From Calliphora vicina (Eukaryota; Arthropoda; Insecta; Diptera; Calliphoridae): DNA of 64,000 nucleotides. The notes under the pieces are model-generated. The model worked only from the letters and a program-made list of their open reading frames with translations. It was not told where the DNA came from and made no database searches. This document shows positions 10,701 through 21,471 of this stretch, one piece after another. Position 1 is the first letter of the stretch. Every line of letters begins with the position of its first letter. The DNA lies in contig NC_088784.1 in the NCBI RefSeq assembly GCF_958450345.1, positions 72,627,747 through 72,691,746 on the forward strand, read 5' to 3'. The position numbers and the translations under genes were made by a program.

Positions 10701-13700
10701 AAAGACAAAGATCGCCCAGGTCAGCCAAAAAATTTCGAAAACCAAGAATTGGAGGTATTACTCCATGAGGATTGTAGGGTTCTATAAGTCGATTGTTCGA
10801 ACAATCCACTATTTCCTGAAAAAAGTCGAAAAGTCAAAATCGACTTTTTGGTCGGAAAAAAGTCGACCAATCGATTATGTTATCTCGATAAAAGTCGAAA
10901 ATAGTCGATAAAAGTCGAAAATAGTCGATAAAAGTCGAATAGTCGATAAAAGTCGACTTTTTAGATTGTTAAAAAAAATATTGCACTTGCATTTTTTGTA
11001 GTGTATGCTAATATATGTAAATAATAAATAAATGTTTATAAAATAAAGCATTTTTCTACACAAAATTCTTACAACATTCTTCTATTATTCAACTATTATC
11101 GCCTTGATAAATTTCATTTTTATTGCTAAACATTACAAAAGGCGCATCAATAAATGTAGAAACCATGTATTTTTTACAAGAAATGGTAAAAAGTTGAAAA
11201 AAGTCGAAAATAGTCGAAAAAAGTCGAAAAAAGTCGAACAAAGTCGATTAACTAAAAAGTCGAAAGTTCGACTTTTCATAAATTACCAAAAGTCGAAAAG
11301 TCGACTTTTTAAAAAACGGAAAAGTCGAAAAGTCAGCTATAGAACCCTAGAGGATTGTTGTAAAATTCAACAAAATTATTGGGAGCTATTCAAGTAGCAA
11401 TTTCAAAACATTTGTGAGCAGCAGGGAAATTGGCTACCATACGAACTGAAGCCGAGAGACCTTGAAAGACGATTTCGCATGTCCGAATAACCGAATCATT
11501 ACTTGCGATGAAAAATGGATGCATTACAATAACCCGAAGAGTAAAAGATCGAATGTGAAGCCCGGCCAAAGTCAAATATCCATGGCTCTAAAGTAATGCT
11601 CTGTATTTGGTGGGACCAAAGGAGTCCTATCTATTATAAGCTGTTAAAATCTGGCCAGACCGTCACATTGAACATTTACCGAACGCAACTGATTCGTTTG
11701 AAGCGAAATTTGGCCGAAAAACTACCACAGACATGAAACTCATTGGGAGCTATTTAGAATGAAGTCAAGACCGTGCCCAGTCGCTTCAGAACAGAATATC
11801 CGAAATTGACTTGATTCATTCAAAAGAATGGAATTCTTTTTTATATTTTTGGAAAGCACTCGGCTAGATCTCTGATAATTTCCGAGTAATAGGCTTTTTT
11901 AAATTGAAATTTTAAAATTTTGCCATACCTTGGTCCGCTCTTTTAAAAATATAGGTATGTTTAGTTAGACAACTAAATTATCAATAACATACAAAAGATT
12001 TCAGAACAACATGAAGTATGGATCCAAAAATAAACGATTTTCAATATATACATAATTAAAAAAATAGGATATGTTTGTTGTTTTTTTGGCGAAAAGGTGA
12101 CTTATCTCTTTTTTTTATTAAAAAAAAACTTTCTTTAAGAACATATAAACATTTTATGTTTTTCTGTAAGGTATCTTTACGCAGAACATTTTGGTATAAA
12201 AACCATGTCCTATCCCTTCGTAATTTGAACTACTTTTTATCAAAATTTTTACTTTGCACCACATCTTCTAAAATCCCAAAGCTGGGATAAGAAAACTAAA
12301 AGCAGCTTTGGAAACCTTGATGTGATCCATATTTATCCCCAAAGTATTTTCCCAGCCCCTATGGAAATATGGTCCCAATGGGCAACATTGTAGAAAATAC
12401 CATTTTTGGGATACTCGCTCCAATTTTTAGGAATTTCGGGAGTCCCTTTGACCTTTTGACAAGGTTTTTTTACTCTTTGTTATTTAAAAGATTTTATTAC
12501 ATATTTATTGAGTTTCTAAAACTAAAATTTGTATCAACATTTTAATAGGATTGGAAAAATTAGGGACAATTTGATCCACATTTATTCCAAACTATTCTAA
12601 ACCAATATCTTAATAAGATTCAAAAATATGTCACTTTAAAATTCCGACCTTCAAAAATATAAATAAATTTTCAATTTTGAAATGCCTGATTTACTTCCAA
12701 AAATTTTTGATTCTGCCCCATTGTGCTATGTACTAATCAATTCCAAGCTACATATGCTTGTATTTGTTATAATACAATTGGTCAATTCACAAGGTCTCTT
12801 ATCAGTCATATTGTCATAATGTCCTAATATATCACGACTCAGCAGCTCGGCTTAACCGACTCTTAGGTATTCGGCGCAGGTCTCATCTGGTTGGTTACGA
12901 TAACACAATAAACATAGCATACATAGTAGTATTATTTTAGGACAGTTTTTGCTAGAAAAGCAATAAAAACCATTTCGAAATATAAGGACATTATGACAAT
13001 ATGACATGATAAGAGACCTTGTGAATTGACCAAATGTTTTAGATTCTAAAATTTAGAGAAAAGGATTCTTAGTTACAGTAAAGTAAAAATCATACATATT
13101 TCCATTACTTAATATGGTGAAATTTTCTTTCGCATTGCCATAAAATTTAAATAATTTTCAAATCCGAAAATAAACTTCCATGAATTTCTAACAAAAATAA
13201 ATCTAATAATTTGATGTTCTCTAGAAACGCCAAACATTGCTATACAACGGTTTTAGACATTTAATTTTTATTTTTTTTTTAATTTTTTTTTTAATTTTTC
13301 AACAAAATTTTGAAATGAAACCAAAACAACAGTCAACTGGCAAGTGGCCAATATTTTGGCGTTTCAGATGCTCTGAACTAAATTTTGTATACACAATTTT
13401 TTTTTTTAAATTAATTTAGTATGGGTGAATGAAAGATGCTATTCTATATAAAAGAAAAACGATTATTTGTTCGCTGAAGTAGATGTTCCAATTGTCTCTA
13501 TGCGTCAATGATTTGGGTGGGGCCAACACCAAACAAATAATAATAATAATCATCATAATATTTGAGACAATTATAAACAAACAAACAAAAAAAAAAGAAA
13601 CAGCTAAAATTGGAGTGTAAATACATAAAAATAAATTTGTTTAATATTGCACAAATGATAGATATTGTAAAAATATTGCAGTAACACCAACAAATTAAAA

Positions 13701-16700
13701 TAATGGAATGGGAACATTTAAACAATAAGAAGATAAAAAAAATAAAACTGAAGGATACATTCAAATAAAAGTGCGAATTGTGAATTTGCAAAGGTGACTG
13801 ACTGACTGAAGGTGGTGGTGGGTAAAGATTTGTTATAGATTTATTCAAGTCTTACCTCTGTGTCAACAATACTCTCAAAATTCTCCTGCTTGTCAGTTTC
13901 ACAGACAAGTGCAAGCTTGGAAAACAATCATTTCATAATTAATTTCAAAAATTTTCAAATTAGCAAACGAGTTTAAAAGGAAAACACTATTTAAGGAATT
14001 AGTAGGACCAACAAAAGGGCACAAAAGAAATCAAGAATAAACTCAAAATTGAACATTTTAATTTTTTAATTTAAAAAAAAAAAAAAATTCAGCCCAAAAA
14101 AAGTTAGAATTACTAAGCAATTGTTTAAAGAGAACTTACCATATTGTCAGTTAAGTTTTGATGAACATGATCGAAGAAGATATTCCACCAGAGTTGTATT
14201 AAATCAGCAGCATGGGCATAATCGGTGGGTACACTGGGGGTTTTGTTTTGTGAGTTGAAGTGTATCAACCAGGGTTTCATTTTACCAGCGAAATGCAAAA
14301 TCTTAATCTTATCTCTGAATTGTTTAAAGGCGGGCAAATAGCAATACGAAGCATATGCGGTTACATTGTATAAGAAAGGCAAACGTTTCTTCAAATCGCT
14401 GGTGGCCCAATCAGAGAAATATTGATTCAATAGACCCTGATCACCGCCATCGAAACTGCCGTTTTTCAAGCCAAACTCCACGATTTTATCGAAAGTTTCT
14501 TGGCTGGGCTTATAAACAAACACACCGGAATTGAAACAATCTGGCCAGCTGACATCAGGAGCAGCTGAGAATTCTTCACGTTCAAAAAGTTCATCACAAT
14601 TTTGTAAAATCTAAAAACAAACCAACAATAGATTAATATAAAATACATTTTCATATAAAGTAATAAAAACTTACCAAAGTATCCGAATCCAAGAAAACGC
14701 ATTTCTCAAATTGTACTAAACGCCAACAGTGTAATTTGGTGAAAGTTATGCCCAATTCGGGTCTGGACAACAAAGCCAAATTGGCCGAGTCTTGTGAATC
14801 CATAATATTGACTTCTTGCACTAGATTGTAGACATCTTTGAGTTTGCCGCGCATGGATTCTGAAACACCGGGTGTAACCAAAACGGCCAATTGGTGTTTT
14901 GTACCGGCTCTTCTTAAAGAGTGAGCCAACACTAAGGCACCCAAGGAATACGTATCATTTGTGGTTAAAGTTACCCAAGCAAAGTCTATAGTTTTCAAGA
15001 AAAGAGACACAAAAAACAAATAAACAAATTATTAATAAATTGATTTCATAAATTCTTGTACTAATTATTATTAATTTTAATATTTTTTTTAAATAAATTT
15101 ATAGCTTACATGCAGCTGCAAAGCATTAGCGTCATATTTCTTGGCAAAATTATGTTTTAATATTTCTTAGTTGGGTGTTTTTTTTTTAGCAGTTTTATTT
15201 TATTAAAAGCTTAAAGATAAATTAATTTCAGAAAAAAATACAAGAATTTTCATTTTAAAACGTAATAATGTGACAATGATGTCATTGGTTAGCTTTTAAT
15301 TATAATTTAGTAAATAAATTGTTTGCAATTTATTTGGTTTTGCGCATTTTTCCTGGCTATTTTTAACAAATTTGTCATGTGTATTAATAATAATGGAAAA
15401 TACTGTAATGGAAGAGCTAAATTTACAATGAACTAATAATATTAGCAAACACTGTAGCTAGTGTAGTGGCTCTCTGAGAGAATTGAGCTACAATTTTGTT
15501 TGTTTTTTATTCAAATAAGGGCTGCCGTTTTGTAATATATTTACCGGTTTCTGGGATATGTTTGAAAGAAAGCAAAACTACAACATGTTGTTATTAATGA
15601 AAGAAAAATCTGCATGTTTGCCAAATATTTAACACATGTTTCAAATAAAAATAATCGAACAATATATAACCACAGTTTATTTATATATATTTATTTTATT
15701 CACAAATATTTAATAGTTTTAAAATTTGACAGATGTTTGGCAACGAAATAAATGCTTATTTCGTTAATTGATTTCTAATAAATGAGTTGAAATTTATTTA
15801 AAAATAAATTAATTTCGTATTGCAAAAATTCTTTATAATTGATCACTTTTAATTAGATACAAAAAAATATATATTTTCTATTAAAATGAAATGGAAAGTA
15901 TCTTTAGTGCTTTAAAATTAATTTGAAAGTGAAATAAATCATTTAAAAATTATATACATTAAGAATTCCATTTTTTTTTTGTAAAAAATACAAAAAACTC
16001 CATGATATCAAAAGTTTTCTGTGTAAAAATAAATGCAAACAACATATGATTTAAAAAAAAACCATGACGATTTATTTATTTTAGAAAAGTAATTAGAATA
16101 TATCGAGAGTATATAGTCAAGAAATTACAAATCAATAAAGTACGGGTCTTAAGAGAGCAATTCGAGAAATATTGCACCATTTATATTGCCTGGGTACATA
16201 TGTATACCACCACCAGATATGTAACTGAGAGCCATAAACCTAAGTCTGTTGGCAAAAACCTAAAGGCCTTATCCTCTCCTTCACCCTCCTTCAATTCTAT
16301 GTATTTATTCTATGCCTGGGTATTTCACAAAAGTTCAAAACCTTAAAGTTACTTAAAAATTGGAGAACAAAAATTTCATCATCCACCAAAACTGCTGTTA
16401 ATCCGTTTAATTCAGCTTTTAAATTCGACGCCACATTATTTGCGGAATGCTTTTTAGGGAATTTATTAGTTTTAAAAATTCTAAAATTTACTTGAGAATT
16501 ATTCTTAACATACTAGTTACGTGACTTGTCATAACGGGATCTTAAATCAAGATCTGTCAACTTCTTATAATTGTTCTTAACATACTAGTTACGTGACTTG
16601 TCATAACGAGTTCTAAAATCAAGATCTGTCAACTTCTTATCAACACCAAATCGTATCTTAGAATTCTATTTTACCCAGATTTTTATGACAGATCTTCATA

Positions 16701-19700
16701 AGTTGATTAAATAAACCTATGCCTCATTGTGTAAATGCCGGATTATCGTCCATTGTCCATGTAGTAATAACAATAAACAGACATTGAGCAAATAAGGATA
16801 AATTTAGCAGAAAATTGGTTGATTAACCTTCGTTTTACCAACACCTACCCGGGTGACATTTTCGGTTTTATTTTTTTAAATAAAATTTAGACTCACTGAA
16901 CAAATTTTAGAGTTCTGTAGAATATTCAAACCTTTCCAAGTGAACAAAAACTGTCGATAATCATGTAGCTGATAAGTCCAGAGAATCGAAAAACTCTTAA
17001 TAGCTAAAAATTACGTAATTAAGAAAAATAATCTAAATCCTAAAAGCTGCATAATTCTGCTGAAATAATCAAATATTTATATAGTCATATATATAATATT
17101 ACTGAGAACAGAGAACTGAGTTTTCCAATACATTTTTACAAAATTTTTCCATATAAATTAGCTTCAATAAAATGTTTGAAATAAAAACAACCGGTATGCT
17201 TTCAAATATTCGGTTAAACTTCATAATGTAAATACTTTTATTTAAAGATTTAACATTTATTTAAATTTGGAAAAATACGTAATTTGTTTCGAAAAATAAC
17301 TTTTTCAAATCAGAATGCATAGAAACAAATTTAAACAAATATTATTAATTAGGTAGCCAAAAACTCGTAACTCTCCTTTGTCAAATGATTTTCAGTTGCT
17401 AGTATCGAAAAAAAATCTGTGTATATAATAGGGTGATCGGTCCGGTTTTCAATAACCGGTTATAACCGAATATCTCCAATTTTATTATATAGACAAGTGA
17501 TCAAAAAAGCCAGAAAACTTATTCAATGCTGTGTTATCTATATGTCCTGCAAGTACACTGAGTGAAAGATCATTTTTGATGTTTGATAAAAACAAAAGAA
17601 GAAATCGATATACTCCAAAGCATTTAAACTGCGCTTGATTCCTAAGAGATTATTTAACTTCATAAAGTCTTCAAATTTACTGACGTTAACGATCTTTGGG
17701 TCAACTTTCACCTAAATAGAAAAAAGATTACTTTTACCAATTCTTTAAAAAAAAAACCTAACGGAGTTGTTGACATTTGAAATTAAACTCATAAAATATC
17801 AACTACTCACTTTTAGAAAAAAATCAATTTCAATTTCAAAATGGGTAAAATTTTACTCGAAGACCTTATGAAGGATAAGAAAACATAGCTTTGGTTTTTA
17901 CACGGGGAATCCCAGTTTTCATTCGAGTATAATGATTAGCATGTATGATGAAAAGAGGCAGATATACATATATGAGAGCTACCAAAGATATATTGCAGTG
18001 CTACCAAAGCTCTTAAAACATTTAACTTAATTGTGCGTAACATTTCAAGACTTCTGCTCCAGGTCAAATATGACCCAAAGATCATAAGTCCAAACATGTT
18101 TATAGATACTCTTTTTGAAAATTTGTTTTTCTAAATACCTAACGTAGTTGTTGACATTTGAAACTAAATAAAATTCATAAAATATCAACCACTCACTTTT
18201 CGAATAAAATAAATATTAATTTCGAAATGGTTCAAATTAGAACCGAAGACCTTGTGAAGCTTAAAAGAAGTAATCAAAATTGTTTTAGTGACTATTATTT
18301 TAATAAATAAACTTTTTACTTCATATTTTAATATTTTACCAAAAAACCGGTTAACCGGTTATTATAAAAAAAACCGAAACCGGTTTATATTAAATTGCAA
18401 TTTTTCGAAGAAACCGAAAACCGGTTTCTAAAAAGTGTAGAAGAATCGATCACCTTAGTATATAATCAATTTGATTGGAAGTTGTTTTTTTTCCACAAAA
18501 ATAATGTAACTTTAAGAAGAAACCTATAAAAAAATTCCCGAAATTTCACGATTTCCAAAAAAAATTCCCGAGCAATTTTTTCCGATTGGGCACTTTATAT
18601 TGTTTACAAACAGTTTTTTCTACTAGTTAATACATTCGCACCACTTAGGTGTCTGACAACTGAGTTAGGTCTTTGACAGCAGAGTTTCCTCTCTATGTCT
18701 AATCACTATGCTTAAATTAATAAAAGTGAAGCAGCTCAATGTCAATTAAAAATGTTTAGTCAACTGTTTGGGGCGAATACTAATGAAGTAATTCTTTAAT
18801 CTATTTAAAATTTGTTTAGCGATATGAAAAGATAATCCGTATGGCTTATATACATAGCTCCAATCAAATACATACTTATGTTTAAAACTAACATTATTTT
18901 AATGAATATTCTAAAATCCCTATTTATTCTCAATAAAAGTATCTAAAATTCACTTAAATCGATTGTAAATTACTGAAGTTGTGGTACTTTTTCAGAGTAG
19001 GTATAATTTATGTACACAGAGCTTCGAATTAATTAATTCCATTTGAGCTTAATTCACTTAATTCAGAATTTCATTCATTCCATAAATATATTCCCAAAAC
19101 TTTAGTTTCATTCAAATATATTTAAGAATTAATTTTTATATCATGTATAATGTTCACAACATAGAGAAGTACACATACTACGGAAACTACTCCATTTCGA
19201 ATCGTATTTCAGAAGTATCCGATTTCCAATTATATTTCAGAAGTTTCCATTTGTATTTCAGAATTTTCCTATTGGATTTTAGGCTTTTTAATTTATACTT
19301 AAAAGTTTCTAATTGTTTTTCAGAATTTTCCAATTGTTTTTCAGAAATTTCTTTTTGTATTTCTGAAATTTCCATTTGTGAAAAATTCTGAAATATAATT
19401 GGAATACCAGTGTTGTTCTTATCACTTACGTTTCTGACAGGAGGGTTTCCGATCTATGTGTATTTATATATGGTTCTCAATTTCAATTAAAAACATTCTC
19501 AAACCATAGATTTTGGGTTCATTGGAATCTAAAAAAAAAATTCATTCATCGTAGAATTAATTTATAATGAAATTAATTCATAATAGAATTCATTCACAGC
19601 TCAATTATGAATTAAAATTCCCCGGGAGATTAGGAAATATAGGAATAGGAAATATGGGGAAAGGGTAATCCCATATTTCCTATTCTAATTCAATGTTGAA

Positions 19701-21471
19701 AATAAGAAAAGGGAAAAAACTACCGCGGAATTTTTATTCATTTTAATTCAATCTCTGAATGATTAAATTTTTGTTAATTAAAATGGAATAAAATTTTATT
19801 TAAAATAGTTTTTGTTTTCTTATTAATATTTAAAAACACATTTAATTGTATAGATTTAAATCATTGAATTAAGATATTTGAATGAAAGAAAAATTTAATA
19901 ATTCAGTTAGAAATTAATTATATACACAGAGAAAACAGATTCGTGATATCAACCGAATTTGTTGACAATCGAATGATTCTGTCTTAGTGACCGAATTTTA
20001 CAGTTGTTGCTACAATATTTTGGAAGTGCCTTTCGGACTGAAATTCTTCTTTATCAACTGACTTTCTGTTAGAACTGATAAAATCTATGTGTGCAACCGA
20101 ATCATTCGATTGGCAACAAATTCGGTTGCTATCACGAATCTGTTTTCTCTGTGTAAAGAATGAATTCTTAAGGGAATGAATTCAATACATTTGCACCACT
20201 AAGGAATTAAGCCTATGAATTCATTTGTGCTTATAATTCTTAATTATAAATATCATTGATTGATTAAAGAATCACAAACTAAAATCATTTTCAGACTATC
20301 AATCTTCATTGTTTTTTTGTTTAAACATAATAATTTTAATTGGTGGGTTAAATTATTTTGTTGTATTTTATGTATTAAGGATTAATTTAAATTGTTCAAT
20401 ACAAAAAATAATAATATTAATTGGTTAATATGATTTTATTGTATAAATAATATTATACATGATTAGCTAATAGTATTACATACATAATAATTTAAAAGAA
20501 AAAAACAATTTATGGTTAAATTTAAATTTAGTTGATTTTATTTACTGTTTTTTGGTTGGTAGTTTTTATTGTATATATTGTATATGTACATGGTATTTAT
20601 GGTTTATAATAAATATTATGGAATTCTGTTTTGTTTTTAATTTTTATTATAAACAATTAGTTGAAATTAGCACACAAATTAAATTAAAAAAAAATAGAAA
20701 ATAATGCAAACTAATTTAATAATGATTAAACTAATAAAATATTTAGATTAAAAAAAAGCCAAGAAGTTAAATGGAATTATTGTTTTGTTTTAAAAAAGCC
20801 ACACATTTATAAAAAAAAAACTGAAATTAATTTATTATTTTAACAAAAAAATAACCAATTTTAACTACCTTTTTTTGTGTAAGAGGGGATAAATAAGTCA
20901 TTAGATATCAATTCAATCATTCACTTGAGAGCCAGCCACAATTGCAGATCCGTATCGATTTTTTTGATTTTTCAAAATTCAAATTTTCAAATTCAAACAT
21001 CTCTCTAACTACATTTGTTAAACAACCATTTATCAATATGCAGTATGAGTTTTTTTAATTTAAGGGGGCGAGTGTGGTGGAGGTGTGATGAGGTGCTCAG
21101 CGGTGTGTTGTTTATGTATTTGAGTGTGTATGTGTATGAAAGTATCGTGTATATATATATATACATCCTGTATATATTTTCTACATAAAAATATTTGAAC
21201 ATGTCACAGGCGGTACAAAATAATCGAGAAAAAAAGTTGTGGGTGGGTTTTTCATTTCGTTAGCGTTGCGTTTGTTCAAAATTTTATCTCTAATAATATT
21301 TTCTGAGATGAAGTAGATTTTTTTCGGCATTTTTTTTTTTTTTTGTTTATTTTATTGTATTATTTTAGTGTTAAAAACCTAAAATAAAAATTAATCATTT
21401 GTAGGTGAATGCGTTTAGAGAGGTAGAAACAAACAATGAATATTTTCAAAGAACTTACCAGAACTGGCCAT
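4597..21471 (-). CDS. Glycogenin: Glycogenin, multi-exon gene
   Basis: Glycogenin is a GT8-family glucosyltransferase that uses UDP-glucose to glucosylate its own tyrosine and build the primer for glycogen synthase in the cytosol. Joining exons 21459-21471, 14675-14985, 14140-14610, 13856-13915 and 4597-4797 gives one open frame of 351 residues; human glycogenin-1 has 350. The catalytic core begins with FAWVTLTTNDTYSLGALVL. The metal-binding DxD is FLDSDTL (D104, D106). DGGDQG is at about 162-167. The acceptor-tyrosine region is SYCYLPAF, with Y197 and Y199 aligning with human Y195 and Y197. The C-terminus has the synthase-binding motif WESGQVDYAGRDAFDNIW. An optional 240-codon cassette (8635-9354) would give about 591 residues. 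All junctions have consensus GT and AG and matching phases. The large introns are filled with repeats. Confidence 0.95.
4798..5530. other. Intron sequence of glycogenin, no feature seen
   Basis: This is the 3' part of the last intron. It is AT-rich with small gat/gaa-type repeats. No coding or mobile-element signature is recognised. Confidence 0.5.
5531..5935 (+). repeat. Dispersed ttaggttggcccc repeat, long copy
   Basis: This copy of the family described at 1633-1798 begins ttaggttggccccgatt and passes through the shared core near 5640-5705 (tggatcaaagg, tttcgcaaag). It continues into further AT-rich sequence ending just before the 11-bp satellite. It has no coding content. Confidence 0.5.
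5955..7673. repeat. Satellite array with an 11-bp unit, about 156 copies
   Basis: The array is about 1.72 kb of nearly perfect tandem ctagttcagtt. Variants are few: tttag for ttcag in early units, one cacttctag, and several places where cagtt is missing so that ttctagttctag appears (near 6207, 6550, 6565, 6580, 7073, 7550, 7645). The period is close to one DNA helical turn. Stops occur in every frame, so it is not coding. It sits in the intron between the glycogenin cassette exon and last exon, and its unit also appears at the right end of the adjoining foldback (gtagttcagttc near 8120). Confidence 0.97.
7674..8130. repeat. Foldback repeat adjoining the satellite
   Basis: The left half (7675-7860) is a run of variants of atttcagaaatttccaattg. 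The right half (7890-8115) is the same motif inverted (ctgaaatacaattggaaatt). Together they form a long imperfect palindrome built of roughly 20-30-bp subrepeats. The outer ends also match in inverted fashion: ctacatcatttccaattg on the left and caattggaaatagtgtag on the right. A related stretch lies at 19195-19410. There is no coding content. The structure resembles foldback-type elements, but no target duplication is seen. Confidence 0.7.
8150..8470 (-). repeat. Dispersed ggcccc-family repeat, minus orientation
   Basis: The reverse complement shares the family core: ttcctttgcgagaaatat near 8312 and the segment around 8360-8440 that matches the 42.6-kb and 47.4-kb copies. It is degenerate at its outer end. 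Confidence 0.5.
8635..9354 (-). CDS. Glycogenin: Probable alternative cassette exon of glycogenin
   Basis: The frame is open for 240 codons from an AG at 9355-9356 to a donor GAAGAG|GTAACC at 8634-8635, with phase 0 at both ends. It can therefore be spliced between exon 4 and the last exon without a shift. The peptide begins RYSLPNIMAWKSNYDN, is rich in Gln, His, Asn and Glu, includes a run of histidines around residue 115, and carries FHDPWEDYYSKQ, a compact conserved-looking motif. It is likely a disordered spacer between the catalytic domain and the synthase-binding tail. Caveats: the acceptor has a weak pyrimidine tract, and reading on past the donor meets TAA at 8620-8622, so it could instead be a terminal exon or an unrelated small gene starting at the ATG at 9333. 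Confidence 0.6.
9355..10405. other. Glycogenin intron 4 segment
   Basis: AT-rich intron sequence. Around 10195-10380 there are weak similarities (agaaagtcagttgacacaga) to the palindromic element at 19925-20153, suggesting a decayed relative. Nothing else is recognised. Confidence 0.4.
10406..11840 (+). pseudogene. Mariner copy with an intact 5' TIR, split by a hAT-type insertion
   Basis: The element starts after TA with ttgggtgtatgacttaaaaa, the 5' TIR of this family. The leader contains cattattctcacttagttat, and the reading begins near 10558 (MSNFVPTNRRKVQLK). The transposase is interrupted at 10775 by a 575-bp element and resumes at 11350. Fragments such as TCDEKW and KRSNVKPGQ mark the first catalytic region. 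Stops and deletions abound, and the 3' part after about 11750 is truncated. It lies inside glycogenin intron 4. Confidence 0.85.
10775..11349. mobile_element. Non-autonomous hAT-type element with an 8-bp target duplication
   Basis: The ends are tagggttctata and tatagaaccCTA, a perfect 12-bp terminal inverted repeat. It is flanked on both sides by gaggattg (10767-10774 and 11350-11357), an exact 8-bp duplication of mariner sequence. TIRs starting TAGGG and 8-bp duplications are hallmarks of the hAT superfamily. The interior has clustered agtcgaaaa and tagtcgataaa motifs near both ends, resembling the subterminal binding repeats of hAT elements. No transposase is present. Confidence 0.88.
11841..12777. 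other. Glycogenin intron 4 segment
   Basis: AT-rich intron DNA. A stretch at 12265-12470 is slightly GC-richer (cccaaagctgggataag, ggtcccaatgggcaac) and looks like an old dispersed repeat, but no ends are seen. No coding content is supported. Confidence 0.4.
12778..13033. mobile_element. MITE with about 50-bp terminal inverted repeats
   Basis: The left arm begins ttggtcaattcacaaggtct and continues through ttgtcataatgtcc. The right arm is its inverse: ggacattatgacaa, then gagaccttgtgaattgacc. The total length is about 256 bp with a non-coding centre. The target duplication is ambiguous. It is a non-autonomous DNA element of undetermined superfamily within glycogenin intron 4. Confidence 0.8.
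13034..13855. other. Glycogenin intron 4, exon-proximal segment
   Basis: AT-rich intron sequence ending at the donor of exon 4. The minus-strand open stretch at about 13498-13848 is low-complexity Phe/Ile-rich translation and is not supported as a gene. Confidence 0.5.
13856..13915 (-). CDS. Glycogenin: Glycogenin exon 4
   Basis: This is a 60-bp exon encoding LALVCETDKQENFESIVDTE. It lies between acceptor ttgttttccaag and donor GAG|gtaagact, with phase 0 on both sides. It links the catalytic domain to the C-terminal part. Confidence 0.85.
14140..14610 (-). CDS. Glycogenin: Glycogenin exon 3, second half of the catalytic domain
   Basis: This exon encodes 157 residues in phase 0, bounded by acceptor tttgtttttag and donor ATG|gtaagttc. 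It contains WPDCFNSGVFVYKPS, DGGDQGLLNQYFSDW, the acceptor-tyrosine segment SYCYLPAF and the nucleotide-sugar-site region ILHFAGKMKPW, followed by LIQLWWNIF. The match to animal glycogenins is continuous. Confidence 0.95.
14675..14985 (-). CDS. Glycogenin: Glycogenin exon 2, first half of the catalytic domain
   Basis: The exon starts with AC TTT GCT TGG after acceptor ctatag and ends GAT ACT TTG|gtaag. It encodes the UDP-glucose-binding Rossmann-like half (TLTTNDTYSLGALVLAHSL), the TKLHCW motif and the manganese-binding FLDSD. It needs one base from the previous exon, which the 13-bp exon at 21459-21471 supplies. Confidence 0.95.
14986..16496. other. Glycogenin intron 1, 3' part
   Basis: AT-rich intron sequence. 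A single-arm relic of the 1350-1537 palindromic family lies at about 16215-16275. No gene is supported. Confidence 0.45.
16501..16650. repeat. Two-copy tandem duplication, period about 74 bp
   Basis: The block beginning ttcttaacatactagttacg and ending gatctgtcaacttcttat occurs twice in succession, at about 16501-16569 and 16575-16640. The copies differ at few positions (cgggatctt versus cgagttcta). Confidence 0.85.
17429..18457. mobile_element. hAT-type element, 1.03 kb, with an 8-bp target duplication
   Basis: The ends are tagggtgatcg and cgatcacctta (one mismatch at position 4 from the right end). It is flanked by a perfect duplication gtatataa at 17421-17428 and 18458-18465. Both subterminal regions are packed with ccggtt / aaccgg motifs (aaccggttataaccg on the left, ggttaaccggttat on the right). 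The interior contains two diverged direct copies of a roughly 150-bp block (gttgttgacatttgaaa, ataaaatatcaac) at about 17755-17870 and 18135-18255. No transposase is recognisable. It lies in glycogenin intron 1. Confidence 0.87.
18466..19190. other. Glycogenin intron 1 segment
   Basis: AT-rich intron sequence with a single-arm relic of the palindromic family of 1350-1537 at about 18640-18705 (caccacttaggtgtctgaca). The rest shows no recognisable feature. Confidence 0.4.
19195..19410. repeat. Second copy of the tttcagaaatttcc foldback family
   Basis: Tandem variants of gtatttcagaagtttccatt run to about 19365 and then switch to the inverted form (ctgaaatttccatttg, then ctgaaatataattgg). This is the same arrangement as at 7674-8130 but shorter and without a satellite. 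The translated open stretches over it are products of the short period. Confidence 0.65.
19925..20153. mobile_element. MITE with about 55-bp inverted repeats and a TA duplication
   Basis: The left arm is cacagagaaaacagattcgt, followed by gatatcaaccgaatttgttg. The right arm is its inverse, ending acgaatctgttttctctgtg. TA flanks both ends, consistent with a Tc1/mariner-type non-autonomous element. An isolated arm fragment is embedded at about 31862-31912 (cgaatcattcgattggcaac). It has no coding capacity. Confidence 0.8.
20154..21458. other. Glycogenin intron 1, 5' part
   Basis: Very AT-rich intron sequence beginning at the donor of exon 1. The segment at 20925-21240 is richer in GC and has ta and gtgt microsatellite character, but no supported coding region. 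No element ends are recognised. Confidence 0.45.
21459..21471 (-). CDS. Glycogenin: Glycogenin first coding exon, 13 bp
   Basis: On the minus strand, tacaaaATGGCCAGTTCTG is followed by the donor gtaagttc. The start context (CAAAATGG) fits fly initiation sites. The final G pairs with AC from exon 2 to give Asp, so the protein starts MASSDFAWVTL, aligned with human MTDQAFVTL. Phase and length agree with the family, which is why this tiny exon is preferred over other ATGs. The 5' UTR and transcription start cannot be placed. Confidence 0.85.

Noticed and set aside
13498..13848. 116-codon minus-strand open frame
   Set aside because: It is Phe/Ile/Tyr-rich translation of AT-rich intron DNA between two glycogenin exons. 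No conserved motif is seen.
19143..19391. 82-codon plus-strand frame with repeating Phe-Ser-Glu-Ile
   Set aside because: It arises from the roughly 20-bp subrepeats of the foldback family and is not conserved in the 7674-8130 copy.
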